Assembly (NCBI GenBank): GCA_016201085.1
Contig: JACQDO010000008.1
Span: forward strand, 1-19,411
DNA: 19,411 bases
DNA from: Hyphomicrobiales bacterium
GTDB taxonomy: Bacteria > Pseudomonadota > Alphaproteobacteria > Rhizobiales > Xanthobacteraceae
Direction of reading: 5' to 3'
Shown piece after piece: positions 1-6,803 of the stretch. Numbering within the stretch: the stretch's first letter is position 1; each line of letters begins with the position of its first letter. The notes beneath the pieces were generated by a model. The model searched no databases. It was not told the origin of the DNA and was given only the letters and a program-made list of their open reading frames with translations. Made by a program: the position numbers and the translations under genes.

Positions 1-152
1 GCGACCGGCGCGCCTTGCGGCGACAATATCTCTTCAATGTTCCGAAGGAAAATGGGAACCATCGAATTGCGATCGGCTTGTGCGGCGCGAATCGCTTCGA
101 TGGGCAGAGCTTCGGGCTCATCCAAGCCGGCGACAATCTGCAAGGCATCCAT
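1..152 (-). CDS. DUF1186-like protein, N-terminal part (runs off the left edge)
   Basis: Read on the minus strand, an ATG at 150-152 opens a frame that stays open to base 1, giving 50 codons. It is preceded at normal spacing by a clear GAGGAG ribosome binding site (about 160-165). The peptide contains EALPIEAIRAAQADR followed by MVPIFLRNIEEIL. This resembles the start of DUF1186 proteins, in which a short segment with Pro-x-x-A-I-x-A-A and an MVPxFL helix opens an all-helical domain of unknown function. A C-terminal SEC-C metal-binding motif, often present in that family, would lie outside the window. The start and the coding assignment are well supported; the family name comes from remembered motif similarity and is less sure. 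The gene is divergent from the broken dehydrogenase at 451. Confidence 0.6.
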   Translation of the reverse strand, partial: MDALQIVAGLDEPEALPIEAIRAAQADRNSMVPIFLRNIEEILSPQGAPV

Positions 153-450
153 CGTCTGCTCCTCGAATCAGGGCATGCCGATCTTTGGAGCGTTCAGCGG
201 CAAACACAAGCGAACCGTGACGGTTCTGCACGGCTGTTGATCTTTCGAGCACAGCCTCCGCCAGACGGTCATATTGGGCAGGCTCAACCGCTGAATTTTC
301 GTCCTTGAATCATTTCGTAATCTCAATAACATACGTGTTCGCAGTTTTGTTCCGACCGGCGCGCCGTTTGCTTTCCAAGTAATGCATGCTGGCCCCTTCC
401 TGACGCATATGATTACTGTGTCGTCTGCTTTGGCGGGGGCGAAGAATAAG
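153..450. other. Divergent intergenic region, no gene recognised
   Basis: These 298 bases separate the divergent DUF1186-like gene and the broken dehydrogenase. Frames open here are only extensions or shadows and show no family resemblance or ribosome binding site. The part around 300-350 is richer in A+T than its surroundings and would be the natural place for promoters, but no convincing -35/-10 pair was found. A 13-base word at 353-365 also occurs at 2-14; it contains an AscI-like GC palindrome and is probably chance. Confidence 0.4.
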
Positions 451-1171
451 ATGAATGACGCTGCGATGGACGATCCCCTCGCTTCATTCCGGCTCGATGA
501 CCGGCTGATTGTCGTCACCGGATCGAGCGAAGGGATTGGGCGAGCCTTTGCCGAATGCTTCGCCGATGCCGGCGCCTTGGTCGTGCTCGCCAGCCGGCGG
601 CGGGAGAAGCTCGAAGAGGTACAGCGAACCATCCTCGGCCGCGGCGGCCGCGCCGAGATCGTTGCCACTGACGTGGGGCGGCTCGACGACATTCGCGCAT
701 TGGCGACAACGGCGCGCCAGTTGGCGCAAGGCAATGAGGCACGGGCAGCTCGATGTCCACGTCAAGGGCGCGTTTTTCTGCTCGCAGCAGATCGCCCCGC
801 TGATGATCGAGCGCGGCTACGGCAAGATCATCAACATGAGCTCCACCTGGGCGGTGATGACCGATCCCGGCAAGAGCGTCTACTGCGCCGCGAAAGCGGC
901 CGTATCGCATCTCACCGCCGCGCTATCGACCGAATGGGCGCCGCTCGGCATTCGCGTCAATGCGCTTGCCCCGGCCACGACGATGACCGGGTTCGTGCAG
1001 GGAACGATGGCGGCCAATCCGATGCGCGCCGAGCGGCTGCTCAGCCGCATCAAGCTTGGCCGCTTCGAGCAGCCGTCGGATCTGCTGGGGGCCGCCATAT
1101 TTCTGGCCAGCGGCGCATCCGACTTCATGACCGGGCAGACTTTGTTCGTCGACGGTGGCGTTACCAGTTAG
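451..1171 (+). pseudogene. Short-chain dehydrogenase/reductase, broken by internal deletion and frameshift
   Basis: The first frame, from ATG 451 (or ATG 466), has the classical SDR nucleotide-binding start VVTGSSEGIGRAFAE and the ATDVGRLDD segment that contacts the adenine. It loses homology near 735. The homology resumes one frame over at about 748 with LDVHVKGAFFCSQQ, the serine of NMSS, the YCAAK catalytic Tyr/Lys, IRVNALAP, and the usual C-terminus FMTGQTLFVDGG, ending at TAG 1169-1171. The segment that should lie between, about 30 residues including the NNAG motif and the Asn of the catalytic tetrad, is absent. The product would therefore be inactive. An intact enzyme would oxidise or reduce an alcohol/keto group with NAD(P), probably in the same catabolic block as the genes at 2.3-8 kb. 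A sequencing or assembly error could also explain the break. Confidence 0.85.
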
Positions 1172-1314
1172 CGCATGATCCCGAAAAGCATGTCCTCGAC
1201 CTCGATCGGGGATGGGAACCGGTTTCCCGCCTTCGCGAAGCCCGCTTCGGCAGGAAAGACAAAGTTGGAAAAGACGCTTCGGCGGGCGAAGCAAGGTCGG
1301 AAAAGATCATGCGC
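1171..1314. repeat. Interspersed palindromic element of the Hyphomicrobiales type
   Basis: The ends are a perfect 10-base inverted repeat, GCGCATGATC at 1171-1180 and GATCATGCGC at 1305-1314. Inside are CCGAAAAG and CGGAAAAG in matching orientation, and a GCTTCG-GCGGG-CGAAGC hairpin near 1276-1292. Elements with ATGATC...GAAAAG...GGAACCGGTTT...AAAAGATCATGCGC are a frequent intergenic repeat in Bradyrhizobium and relatives. This one begins on the last base of the dehydrogenase stop codon and ends 17 bases before the tctC stop codon. It therefore fills the whole convergent gap and could serve as a bidirectional transcript end. Confidence 0.75.
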
Positions 1315-1331
1315 AAGCAAAATTGAGCGCG

Positions 1332-2172
1332 TTATTGCTCCATCTGGATGCCCGCGGTCTTGGTTACCTTGCCCCACTTTTCGAGATCTTTTTTGATCAG
1401 ATCGCGGAAGCGATCCTGCTCGAGCGTCATCACGACCAATTGCTGATCGGTGAACTGCTTGACGGCTGCGGGATCGTTCATGACGGCGAGTATTTCCTTG
1501 GTCAGGCGGTCAATGATTTCTTTCGGCCTGTGCGTGCGGCAGCAACGTCGAGACATTGTTGAATCCAAGCTGCACTTCGCCGCCGATCATCCCCATGGCT
1601 GAAGGGCCAGTGCCCTTGTAGGGCACGTGCAGCATCTTCACGCCGGTCGCGATGGAGAATAGTTCCGCTTCCAGATGACTGAAATTGCCGACACCGGCCG
1701 AGGCATAGGTGAGGCCATTAGGTTTTGACTTCGCCAGCGCGATCAACTCGGCAACGCTGCGGACCGGAAGGGACGGGTGCACCGCCAACATCGACGGAAG
1801 CCGTATTGTCGACGTCACCGGGATGAAATCGCGCAACGGCTCATAAGGCAAATTCTTGTAGATCCATGGATTAACCGTCATCGGCGTATCGGACGTCATC
1901 GCGATCGTGTAGCCGTCCGGCGCGGATTGCTTGAGCGCCTGCAGGCCAATGGCGCCGTTCGCGCCGCCGCGGTTCTCGACGAACACCGTCTGGCCCAGCC
2001 GGTCGGTCAGGTATTTTGCGACAATACGCGCGACCACGTCGGTGCCGCCGCCGGCGGGGAAGGGGACGATCATCTTGATCGGCTTCTGCGGCCAGCTTTG
2101 TGCGAGCGATGACGCAAGCGTAATGCTCAACAGTCCGGCCGCCAGCATGAGCGTGGTAAGTAATTTTCTCAT
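1332..2172 (-). pseudogene. TctC-type (tripartite tricarboxylate transporter) periplasmic receptor, broken
   Basis: It starts at ATG 2170-2172 behind a good GGGAGG ribosome binding site. Residues 1-25 form a signal peptide ending in LAQ. The mature part begins WPQKPIKMIVPFPAGGGTD, the hallmark of Bug/TctC receptors (PF03401), and continues normally through YASAGVGNFSHLEAEL and the VPYKGTGPS loop. Homology stops near 1535 and resumes in another frame with RPKEIIDRLTKEI, running to the family-typical KWGKVTKTAGI and stop at 1332-1334. About 40-45 residues of domain 2, which normally carry the DVPT...E.G.PGY region, are missing, and the frame is shifted. Intact relatives bind carboxylates in the periplasm for a TctAB carrier; no tctA or tctB gene is in the window. 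It lies 94 bases downstream of the DapA-family gene on the same strand and was probably co-transcribed with it. Confidence 0.85.
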
Positions 2173-2189
2173 TGTCGCCTCCCTGTTTT

Positions 2190-2204
2190 TTCGAACGGTT
2201 CGAA
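2190..2204. promoter_or_regulatory. Perfect 15-base palindrome upstream of tctC (possible operator)
   Basis: TTCGAAC-G-GTTCGAA is a perfect 7-base inverted repeat around one central base. It lies 17 bases upstream of the tctC start, just outside its ribosome binding site and within the 94-base gap to the upstream DapA-family gene. It is symmetric enough for a dimeric repressor. A run of five T's on the plus strand adjoins it, but the stem is too short and AT-rich for a convincing terminator. Confidence 0.35.
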
Positions 2205-2266
2205 TTGTTTCGCTTTTATTCTATTGCAGTTAATTTCGGTCGCATCCGGCATGGTCAACAAGATCG

Positions 2267-3199
2267 TTACCATCCATGCGGTTCGCTGTCGAAAAGTCCG
2301 AGCGTTTCGAGCGCGGACCTGATCTGTTTTTTTCTTTCGGCCGGCAGCGGGCGGTTCGGCAACCGCGGTGCTCCCACCGGCCGCCCCATGATCTCCCACA
2401 TGGCCTTGGTCGGGGCGGGATATTCCACCTTGGCGATCTGATAGAGTTCGGAAAATTTGTATTGCAGCGAGAGCGCATCCTTGAGCTGGCCCGTCGTCGT
2501 TGCATCGTACAATGCGCGCACGAAGCGAGGTGCAATACCGCCAAAGACCGACATGCAGGCGGTGCCGCCCAATGTGAAGCAGGGGATCATCCATTCGGTG
2601 CCGACGAACAGGCCGAAATCCGGACGGATTTTCCGCGCGGCTCTGCCAAGTTCAAGGTATTTTTCCCAGTTGTGGCTTGCTTCTTTGAGCCCGATGAAAT
2701 TGGGAAACCGCTCCATCAATCTGACCAGCGTCTCCGGTGCAACCCCGATGCCGTCCATGATCGTGGGCGAACTATAGGCGATAAAGGGGAGGGCGGTTGC
2801 CGAAATGATCGCGCAAAAATGCTCGTGAAGCGCCTCTTGCGACGGTTTCCAGTAATAGGGCGCGATCGCCGTGATGCAGTCGGCACCGGCTTTTTCAGCA
2901 TGACGCGCGAGGTCCACCGCCTGGTCGGTCCCGGGGGTGCTGACATGCACGATGACGGGCACCTTTCCAGCAGTGACCTCCACCGCTGTCTTGGCCAGAA
3001 GCTTGCGCTCATCGAGCGTCAAATTGAGCGACTCCGCGAGGTGCAGATTGACGCAGAGCGAGGAAGCATTGTGGCGAAGCAGGAATTCGATAACACGCGC
3101 AAACGTGTCGAGATCGATCTTATTATCTGCCGTAAAAGGTGTGACCGGAACATCGATGATCCCTCGCGGAATAGTCTTCATGGGATCGCGCTGAGACAT
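2267..3199 (-). CDS. DapA/N-acetylneuraminate lyase family aldolase or lyase
   Basis: A 310-residue TIM-barrel enzyme of the class I (Schiff-base) DHDPS/NAL superfamily, about the usual length. The start ATG 3197-3199 has GGAGAA eight bases upstream. Visible family features are the barrel start IIDVPVTPFTADNKID, AIAPYYWKPS (residues 111-120), Tyr142 in AYSSP at the place of the conserved Tyr of YNxP, and the Schiff-base Lys172 in FIGLKEAS. The substrate-specificity loop usually reading GExx(S/T) is NLHLAESLNLTLDER (51-65), so it is unlikely to be true dihydrodipicolinate synthase. Members with this kind of loop split or dehydrate 2-keto acids. It heads a minus-strand unit with tctC and is divergent from the hydroxyacid dehydrogenase at 3370. 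The context suggests catabolism of an imported carboxylate; the substrate is not known. Confidence 0.85.
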   Translation of the reverse strand: MSQRDPMKTIPRGIIDVPVTPFTADNKIDLDTFARVIEFLLRHNASSLCVNLHLAESLNLTLDERKLLAKTAVEVTAGKVPVIVHVSTPGTDQAVDLARHAEKAGADCITAIAPYYWKPSQEALHEHFCAIISATALPFIAYSSPTIMDGIGVAPETLVRLMERFPNFIGLKEASHNWEKYLELGRAARKIRPDFGLFVGTEWMIPCFTLGGTACMSVFGGIAPRFVRALYDATTTGQLKDALSLQYKFSELYQIAKVEYPAPTKAMWEIMGRPVGAPRLPNRPLPAERKKQIRSALETLGLFDSEPHGW

Positions 3200-3217
3200 G
3201 GTCCGAATTCTCCGTAA

Positions 3218-3247
3218 CGTATATTGCACATCATGGTTTCACCATAA
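3218..3247 (-). promoter_or_regulatory. Candidate promoter of the DapA-family/tctC unit with overlapping FadR-type operator
   Basis: On the minus strand TTATGG (plus 3242-3247) and TATACG (plus 3218-3223) are 18 bases apart and could be a weak sigma-70 promoter whose transcript would start shortly before the ribosome binding site. Overlapping the -35 box is ATGGT-TTC-ACCAT (3233-3245). This inverted repeat contains TGGTnnnACCA, the consensus of FadR-subfamily GntR regulators. That subfamily commonly controls carboxylate and acyl-CoA catabolism. No gntR gene is seen in the window. Confidence 0.35.
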
Positions 3248-3274
3248 CCGCCGACACCTTGACCGAGGCCAAGT

Positions 3275-3288
3275 ATCCATCGATGGAT
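3275..3288. promoter_or_regulatory. Perfect 14-base palindrome in the divergent catabolic promoter region
   Basis: ATCCATCGATGGAT is its own reverse complement. It lies between the DapA-family gene (start 3199) and the hydroxyacid dehydrogenase (start 3370), 29 bases from the FadR-like repeat. A second regulator site or an extended binding region for one regulator is possible. No direct evidence of function is visible. Confidence 0.25.
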
Positions 3289-3369
3289 GAAAGACGTAAC
3301 TCAGTGTGCAACGCAGCAAGCGACGAGTATCGTACATAGTGACGCATCTTGGTCTCGAAGGGAATTCAA

Positions 3370-4293
3370 ATGAAACCGCGCATCGGAATTATCGGTCTCG
3401 GCATCATGGGCGGCGCCATGGCGGAAGCCCTGATCGATGCGGGCTATCGCGTGTGCGGTTACGATGTGCATCCAACAGCGCGCCGGCGATTGAAAAAGGC
3501 GGGCGGTCGCTCTTTGTCCTCATGCGTGGCAGTCGCAAATGCGGTCGACATATTGATCGTGTCGCTGCCGTCGGTTGCGGCACTTGACGATGTTGTTGAA
3601 AAAATTGTCCTGGCGAAACGAAAAGCGAAGTCGCGGTTGATCGTGATCGAGACGAGTACGCTGCCGATCATGGACAAGGAGCGCGCTAGGCGGCGCTTGC
3701 AGCGCGTTCGCGCCACGCTGCTCGATTGCCCAATCAGCGGGACCGCCAGACGCATGAAGGAAGGCGCCTGGACGATCTTCGTCAGCGGCGGCAAAGCCGC
3801 CTGCAAAAGCGTCAGCGCCATTTTCGCCGTGTTCACTCGCAATGCGCCCTATGTCGGCGCCTTCGGCAATGGCAGCAAGATGAAGTTCATCGCCAACCAT
3901 CTGGTCGCGATCTACAACGTCGCCGTCGGCGAATCGCTGACCTTCGCGCGCAAGATGGGACTCGATCCGCGGCAGGTGTGGGATTTGTTCGCGACAAGTC
4001 CCGTGGTCGGCACCGGCATTTTCAAATTGCGCGGCAAGTTCATGACCGAGCGTCAGTATTTGCCGGCGACGATGAAAGTCGAAACCTGGCAGAAGGATAT
4101 GCAGGTCATCGGCGACATGGCGAAGTCGGTCGATTGCCCAACGCCGCTATTTACCGCCTGTGTGCCGATCTACAGCGCGGCGATGGCGCAAGGCTTCAGT
4201 CAGCACGACACCGCATCGGTATGCGAAGTGCTGAACCGGATGGCTGGAGGCCACGGGTTGAGTCGGGCGCGTGTTACATCTTCATCGGCGTGA
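3370..4293 (+). CDS. 3-hydroxyisobutyrate dehydrogenase-like NAD-dependent beta-hydroxyacid dehydrogenase
   Basis: The 307-residue protein begins at ATG 3370 behind GAAGGGA. A TTG 21 bases upstream is a less likely start. Residues 5-14 give the Rossmann fingerprint IGIIGLGIMG. Asp32 at the end of the second strand favours NAD over NADP. The substrate-binding motif is DCPISGT, against the usual D-x-P-V-S-G-G. The C-terminal domain has GNGSKMKFIANH with Lys172 at the position of the catalytic lysine and Asn176 nearby. The family (HIBADH, tartronate semialdehyde reductase, phosphogluconate DH relatives) oxidises 3-hydroxyacids or reduces the semialdehydes. It is the first gene of a + strand series reaching 7997 and is divergent from the DapA-family gene, a pairing often seen in sugar-acid or hydroxyacid catabolism. 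The exact substrate cannot be read from the sequence. Confidence 0.85.
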   Translation: MKPRIGIIGLGIMGGAMAEALIDAGYRVCGYDVHPTARRRLKKAGGRSLSSCVAVANAVDILIVSLPSVAALDDVVEKIVLAKRKAKSRLIVIETSTLPIMDKERARRRLQRVRATLLDCPISGTARRMKEGAWTIFVSGGKAACKSVSAIFAVFTRNAPYVGAFGNGSKMKFIANHLVAIYNVAVGESLTFARKMGLDPRQVWDLFATSPVVGTGIFKLRGKFMTERQYLPATMKVETWQKDMQVIGDMAKSVDCPTPLFTACVPIYSAAMAQGFSQHDTASVCEVLNRMAGGHGLSRARVTSSSA

Positions 4294-4355
4294 GTTTTTG
4301 TGGGGTCACGATTGCGTCGATGCGTGTGGATAAGGATGTTATTGTCGGATTAGAC

Positions 4356-4369
4356 TTGATCGCAATCAA
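4356..4369. promoter_or_regulatory. Inverted repeat TTGAT-N4-ATCAA in the gap before the IDH-family gene
   Basis: The 150-base gap between the hydroxyacid dehydrogenase and the IDH-family gene contains this 5-base inverted repeat with a 4-base spacer, 74 bases before the GTG start. The surrounding stretch 4320-4370 is AT-richer than the genes, so an internal promoter with an operator is possible. The evidence is weak. Confidence 0.2.
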
Positions 4370-4443
4370 ATGCGACTGACTCGCAATCTGCGAACATTGC
4401 CGCTCCCATTCCGCGTCATGAATTCGTACGTCAAGGAGTCTCC

Positions 4444-5505
4444 GTGAAGATCGGAATTTTATTGGGCGACGACATCGGCCTCGAAGTCGTTCCCGAATGC
4501 GTGAAGGTCATGAAGGCCGCGGCGTCGCGCTCCGGCCTGACGATCGATTGGCGGCCGTTGCCGGTCGGGAAGCGTGGGCACGAGGAGCACGGCGACACGC
4601 TTCCGGCCGTGACCGAAAAGGCCTTGCACGATCTGAATGGTTGGGTTTGCGGCCCGATCGGGCACGCGACCTATCCACGCAACGATCCCACCTGGGTTAT
4701 GCCGCCCATTCGAAAGAAATATGAATTGTTTGCGGCCATTCGGCCGTCGCTTTCGCACTCCAATCTGAAATCCGTCCACAAGAACGTTGACATTGTCTTC
4801 GTGCGCGAGCTCACCGAGGGCATGCTATATTCCGAAACGGTGATCGCCGGCGCGCCGGAGTTCAGGCCCAATAACGACATCACCGTCGCCATGCGCGTGA
4901 TTACGCGGAAAGGATCGAACCGTGTCGCGCGCGAGGCATTCGAGATCGCGCGCACCCGCGGACGCAAGAAGGTCACCGCCGCGCACAAGGAGCCGGTCTA
5001 CCGGCTGGCCTGCGGCATGTTCGCGGAAGAGTGTCGCAAGGTCGCGCGCGAATTTCCCGACGTGACCTTCGAGGAATCGATGATCGACACGATTTCGATG
5101 AAACTCGTGATGGCGCCGCAGCAATACGATGTCGTCGTCACCACCAATCAATTCGGCGACATCCTTACCGATATCGGCGCCGGCCTGGTCGGTGGGCTTG
5201 GGCTCGCCCCCGGGTTATGCGTTGGCGAGCGCCAGGCAATGGCGCAGGCGACGCACGGCTCGGCGCCCGATATCGCCGGTCAAAATGCCGCCAATCCCTA
5301 CGCCATGATCATGTCCGGCCAAATGCTCCTGCAATGGCTTGGCCGCAAGCATGGCGAGCCGAAAGCGATCGCCGCTGCGGAATATATCCGAACGGCGGTG
5401 GTCAAGGTGATCGCGGAGGCCAAGTGCTTGACCAAAGACCTCGGCGGCAATTCCGGCACCACACAAATGGGCGATGCGATCGCCGCGGCAGTATCGGCGG
5501 CGTAA
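4444..5505 (+). CDS. Isocitrate/isopropylmalate dehydrogenase family decarboxylating dehydrogenase
   Basis: A 353-residue protein of usual length for IPMDH/tartrate dehydrogenases. It starts at GTG 4444 with AAGGAG seven bases upstream. The opening KIGILLGDDIGLEVVPE corresponds to the family's GDGIGPEV, with Asp for Gly and Leu for Pro. The active-site features are VRELTEGMLYS (usual V-R-E-N/L-T-E-G-x-Y), His181-Lys182 in the AHKEP segment, and metal-binding Asp215, Asp239 and Asp243 in IDT and NQFGDILTD. The nucleotide-binding loop is ATHGSAPDIAGQNAANP. The family oxidises a (2R,3S)-2-hydroxyacid and usually decarboxylates it. The substrate loop does not match isocitrate or 3-isopropylmalate enzymes clearly enough to choose. 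The downstream acyl-CoA dehydrogenases follow after 46 bases. Confidence 0.85.
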   Translation: MKIGILLGDDIGLEVVPECVKVMKAAASRSGLTIDWRPLPVGKRGHEEHGDTLPAVTEKALHDLNGWVCGPIGHATYPRNDPTWVMPPIRKKYELFAAIRPSLSHSNLKSVHKNVDIVFVRELTEGMLYSETVIAGAPEFRPNNDITVAMRVITRKGSNRVAREAFEIARTRGRKKVTAAHKEPVYRLACGMFAEECRKVAREFPDVTFEESMIDTISMKLVMAPQQYDVVVTTNQFGDILTDIGAGLVGGLGLAPGLCVGERQAMAQATHGSAPDIAGQNAANPYAMIMSGQMLLQWLGRKHGEPKAIAAAEYIRTAVVKVIAEAKCLTKDLGGNSGTTQMGDAIAAAVSAA

Positions 5506-5523
5506 ATTTCGCTGAGCGAATTT
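5504..5523 (+). other. Imperfect hairpin overlapping the IDH-family stop codon
   Basis: AAATTTCGCT-G-AGCGAATTT forms a stem of nine or so pairs with one bulge, starting inside the TAA stop codon. No T-run follows, so it is not a standard intrinsic terminator. It could stabilise the upstream mRNA or weakly attenuate the acyl-CoA dehydrogenase genes, or mean nothing. Confidence 0.25.
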
Positions 5524-5551
5524 CGACCAACATTGGAACAGACTGACCAAC

Positions 5552-6781
5552 ATGTACAATCTTCATCTCAGTGCCGAACAGTTGGAAATCCGCGACACGG
5601 TGCGCGACTTCGCCACGCGCGAGATCAAGCCGGTCGCGCTCAAGTCCGATCGGCTCGATGTCTGCGATCGGCGCTTGCCGATGCAGTTACTCGATCAGGC
5701 CTCGCAGATGGGCTTGCGCACGCTGGCATTGTCGGAGGACCGCGGCGGCGCCGGCGCGGATCATCTTACCTGCTGCATCGTGACCGAGGAACTGGCGGCC
5801 GGCGACGCCGACATTGCCGCCGTGCTGGCGACCACCTCTTGGCTCGGCCATCTGTTGATCGATCGATTGATGAGCGATGCCCAGCGCGAGCGCCTCCTGC
5901 CGAAGTTCACCGGCGACGACCGCTTCCATCTCGCCTTCGCCGGCCATGAAGCGGACACCGACACGCGGTTGGGCGTGAACTATCACCGTCCGGCGTCGGC
6001 CGCCGCGGGCGTCAGGACAACCGCCGTAAAGGCCGGCAACGAATGGGTCATCAACGGCGCCAAGGACTACGTGGCAAACGCGCCGATCGCCAAGCTCTTC
6101 GCGGTCCTGGTCGAGATAGCGGGGCAGTTGAAGCCCAAAATCCTGCTGGTGCCGGCGGACGCGCCGGGCATCAGCGTGCGCGCGCACGACAAAGCATGGC
6201 CGCATGGCTGCGGCGGCGACGTCGCCTTCAAGGACTGCCGGGTGCCGGCCGACAATCTGCTCGGCGACGATGCGGCGGCGCTGCTGGCCAGCATCGATGC
6301 GCCCGGCGAAGGCATTCCGCTGTTCCAGGCGCTCAACCTTGGCATCGGGCGTGCCGCCTACGACGCCGCGCTCGATTACGCGCATCTGCGCGTGCAAGGC
6401 GGCCGGCCGCTGATCGAGCATCAGGCGATCGGCAGCAAGCTGGCCGAGATGGCCATCCGGCTGGAGGTCGCCCGCGCCACGGTCTGGCAGGCGGCCTGGG
6501 CCTCCGATCACCCAGAGGCGATCGCCGACCGCAGTCTGCCCGATCTGCCGCTGCAAACGATTGCGCAGGTGTTTACTTCCGAAATGATGGTGAAGGCGAC
6601 CAAGGACGCCGCCGAGATCTTCGGCGCGATGGGTGTGATGCGCGACATGCCGCTGCAGAAATACATCCACGACGCCCGCGTCTGTCTGCACAGCGGCAAT
6701 GGCAATAGCGAGGCCAAGCTGCGCCTCGCCGAAATCATCGCCGGCTATCGCCGCCCGGTGCAGGCGCTGGCCGCCGAATAA
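5552..6781 (+). CDS. Acyl-CoA dehydrogenase family protein, probably the non-catalytic partner
   Basis: A 409-residue flavoprotein-family member with the usual three-domain layout. The N-terminal helical domain begins LSAEQLEIRDTVRDFATREI. The middle beta domain carries EWVINGAKDYVANAPIAKLF and VPADAPGISV. The C-terminal helical domain has IEHQAIGSKLAEMAIRLE and IFGAMGVMRDMPLQKYIHD. Two expected features are missing. The Glu of the usual YEGT motif near the C-terminus is replaced, since the sequence is HSGNGNSE with Gly382 at that position. The isovaleryl-CoA-type alternative Glu in the first helix of the C-domain (LFQALNLGIG) is also absent. The FAD/substrate loop between middle strands (AFAGHEADTD) is atypical too. 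Lying 22 bases before a second, different acyl-CoA dehydrogenase, it may be the non-catalytic half of a hetero-oligomer. No strong ribosome binding site precedes ATG 5552. Confidence 0.88.
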   Translation: MYNLHLSAEQLEIRDTVRDFATREIKPVALKSDRLDVCDRRLPMQLLDQASQMGLRTLALSEDRGGAGADHLTCCIVTEELAAGDADIAAVLATTSWLGHLLIDRLMSDAQRERLLPKFTGDDRFHLAFAGHEADTDTRLGVNYHRPASAAAGVRTTAVKAGNEWVINGAKDYVANAPIAKLFAVLVEIAGQLKPKILLVPADAPGISVRAHDKAWPHGCGGDVAFKDCRVPADNLLGDDAAALLASIDAPGEGIPLFQALNLGIGRAAYDAALDYAHLRVQGGRPLIEHQAIGSKLAEMAIRLEVARATVWQAAWASDHPEAIADRSLPDLPLQTIAQVFTSEMMVKATKDAAEIFGAMGVMRDMPLQKYIHDARVCLHSGNGNSEAKLRLAEIIAGYRRPVQALAAE

Positions 6782-6803
6782 CGCTCAGAAATCAGGTGCT
6801 CGC

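Noticed and set aside
2..365. 13-base direct repeat CGACCGGCGCGCC at 2-14 and 353-365
   Set aside because: It is a GC-rich word, one copy lies in coding sequence, and there is no duplicated sequence or mobile gene between the copies; chance is adequate.
5687..6691. 334-codon open frame on the minus strand opposite the first acyl-CoA dehydrogenase
   Set aside because: It is a typical high-GC antisense shadow; the plus strand has clear family homology and the minus product shows none.
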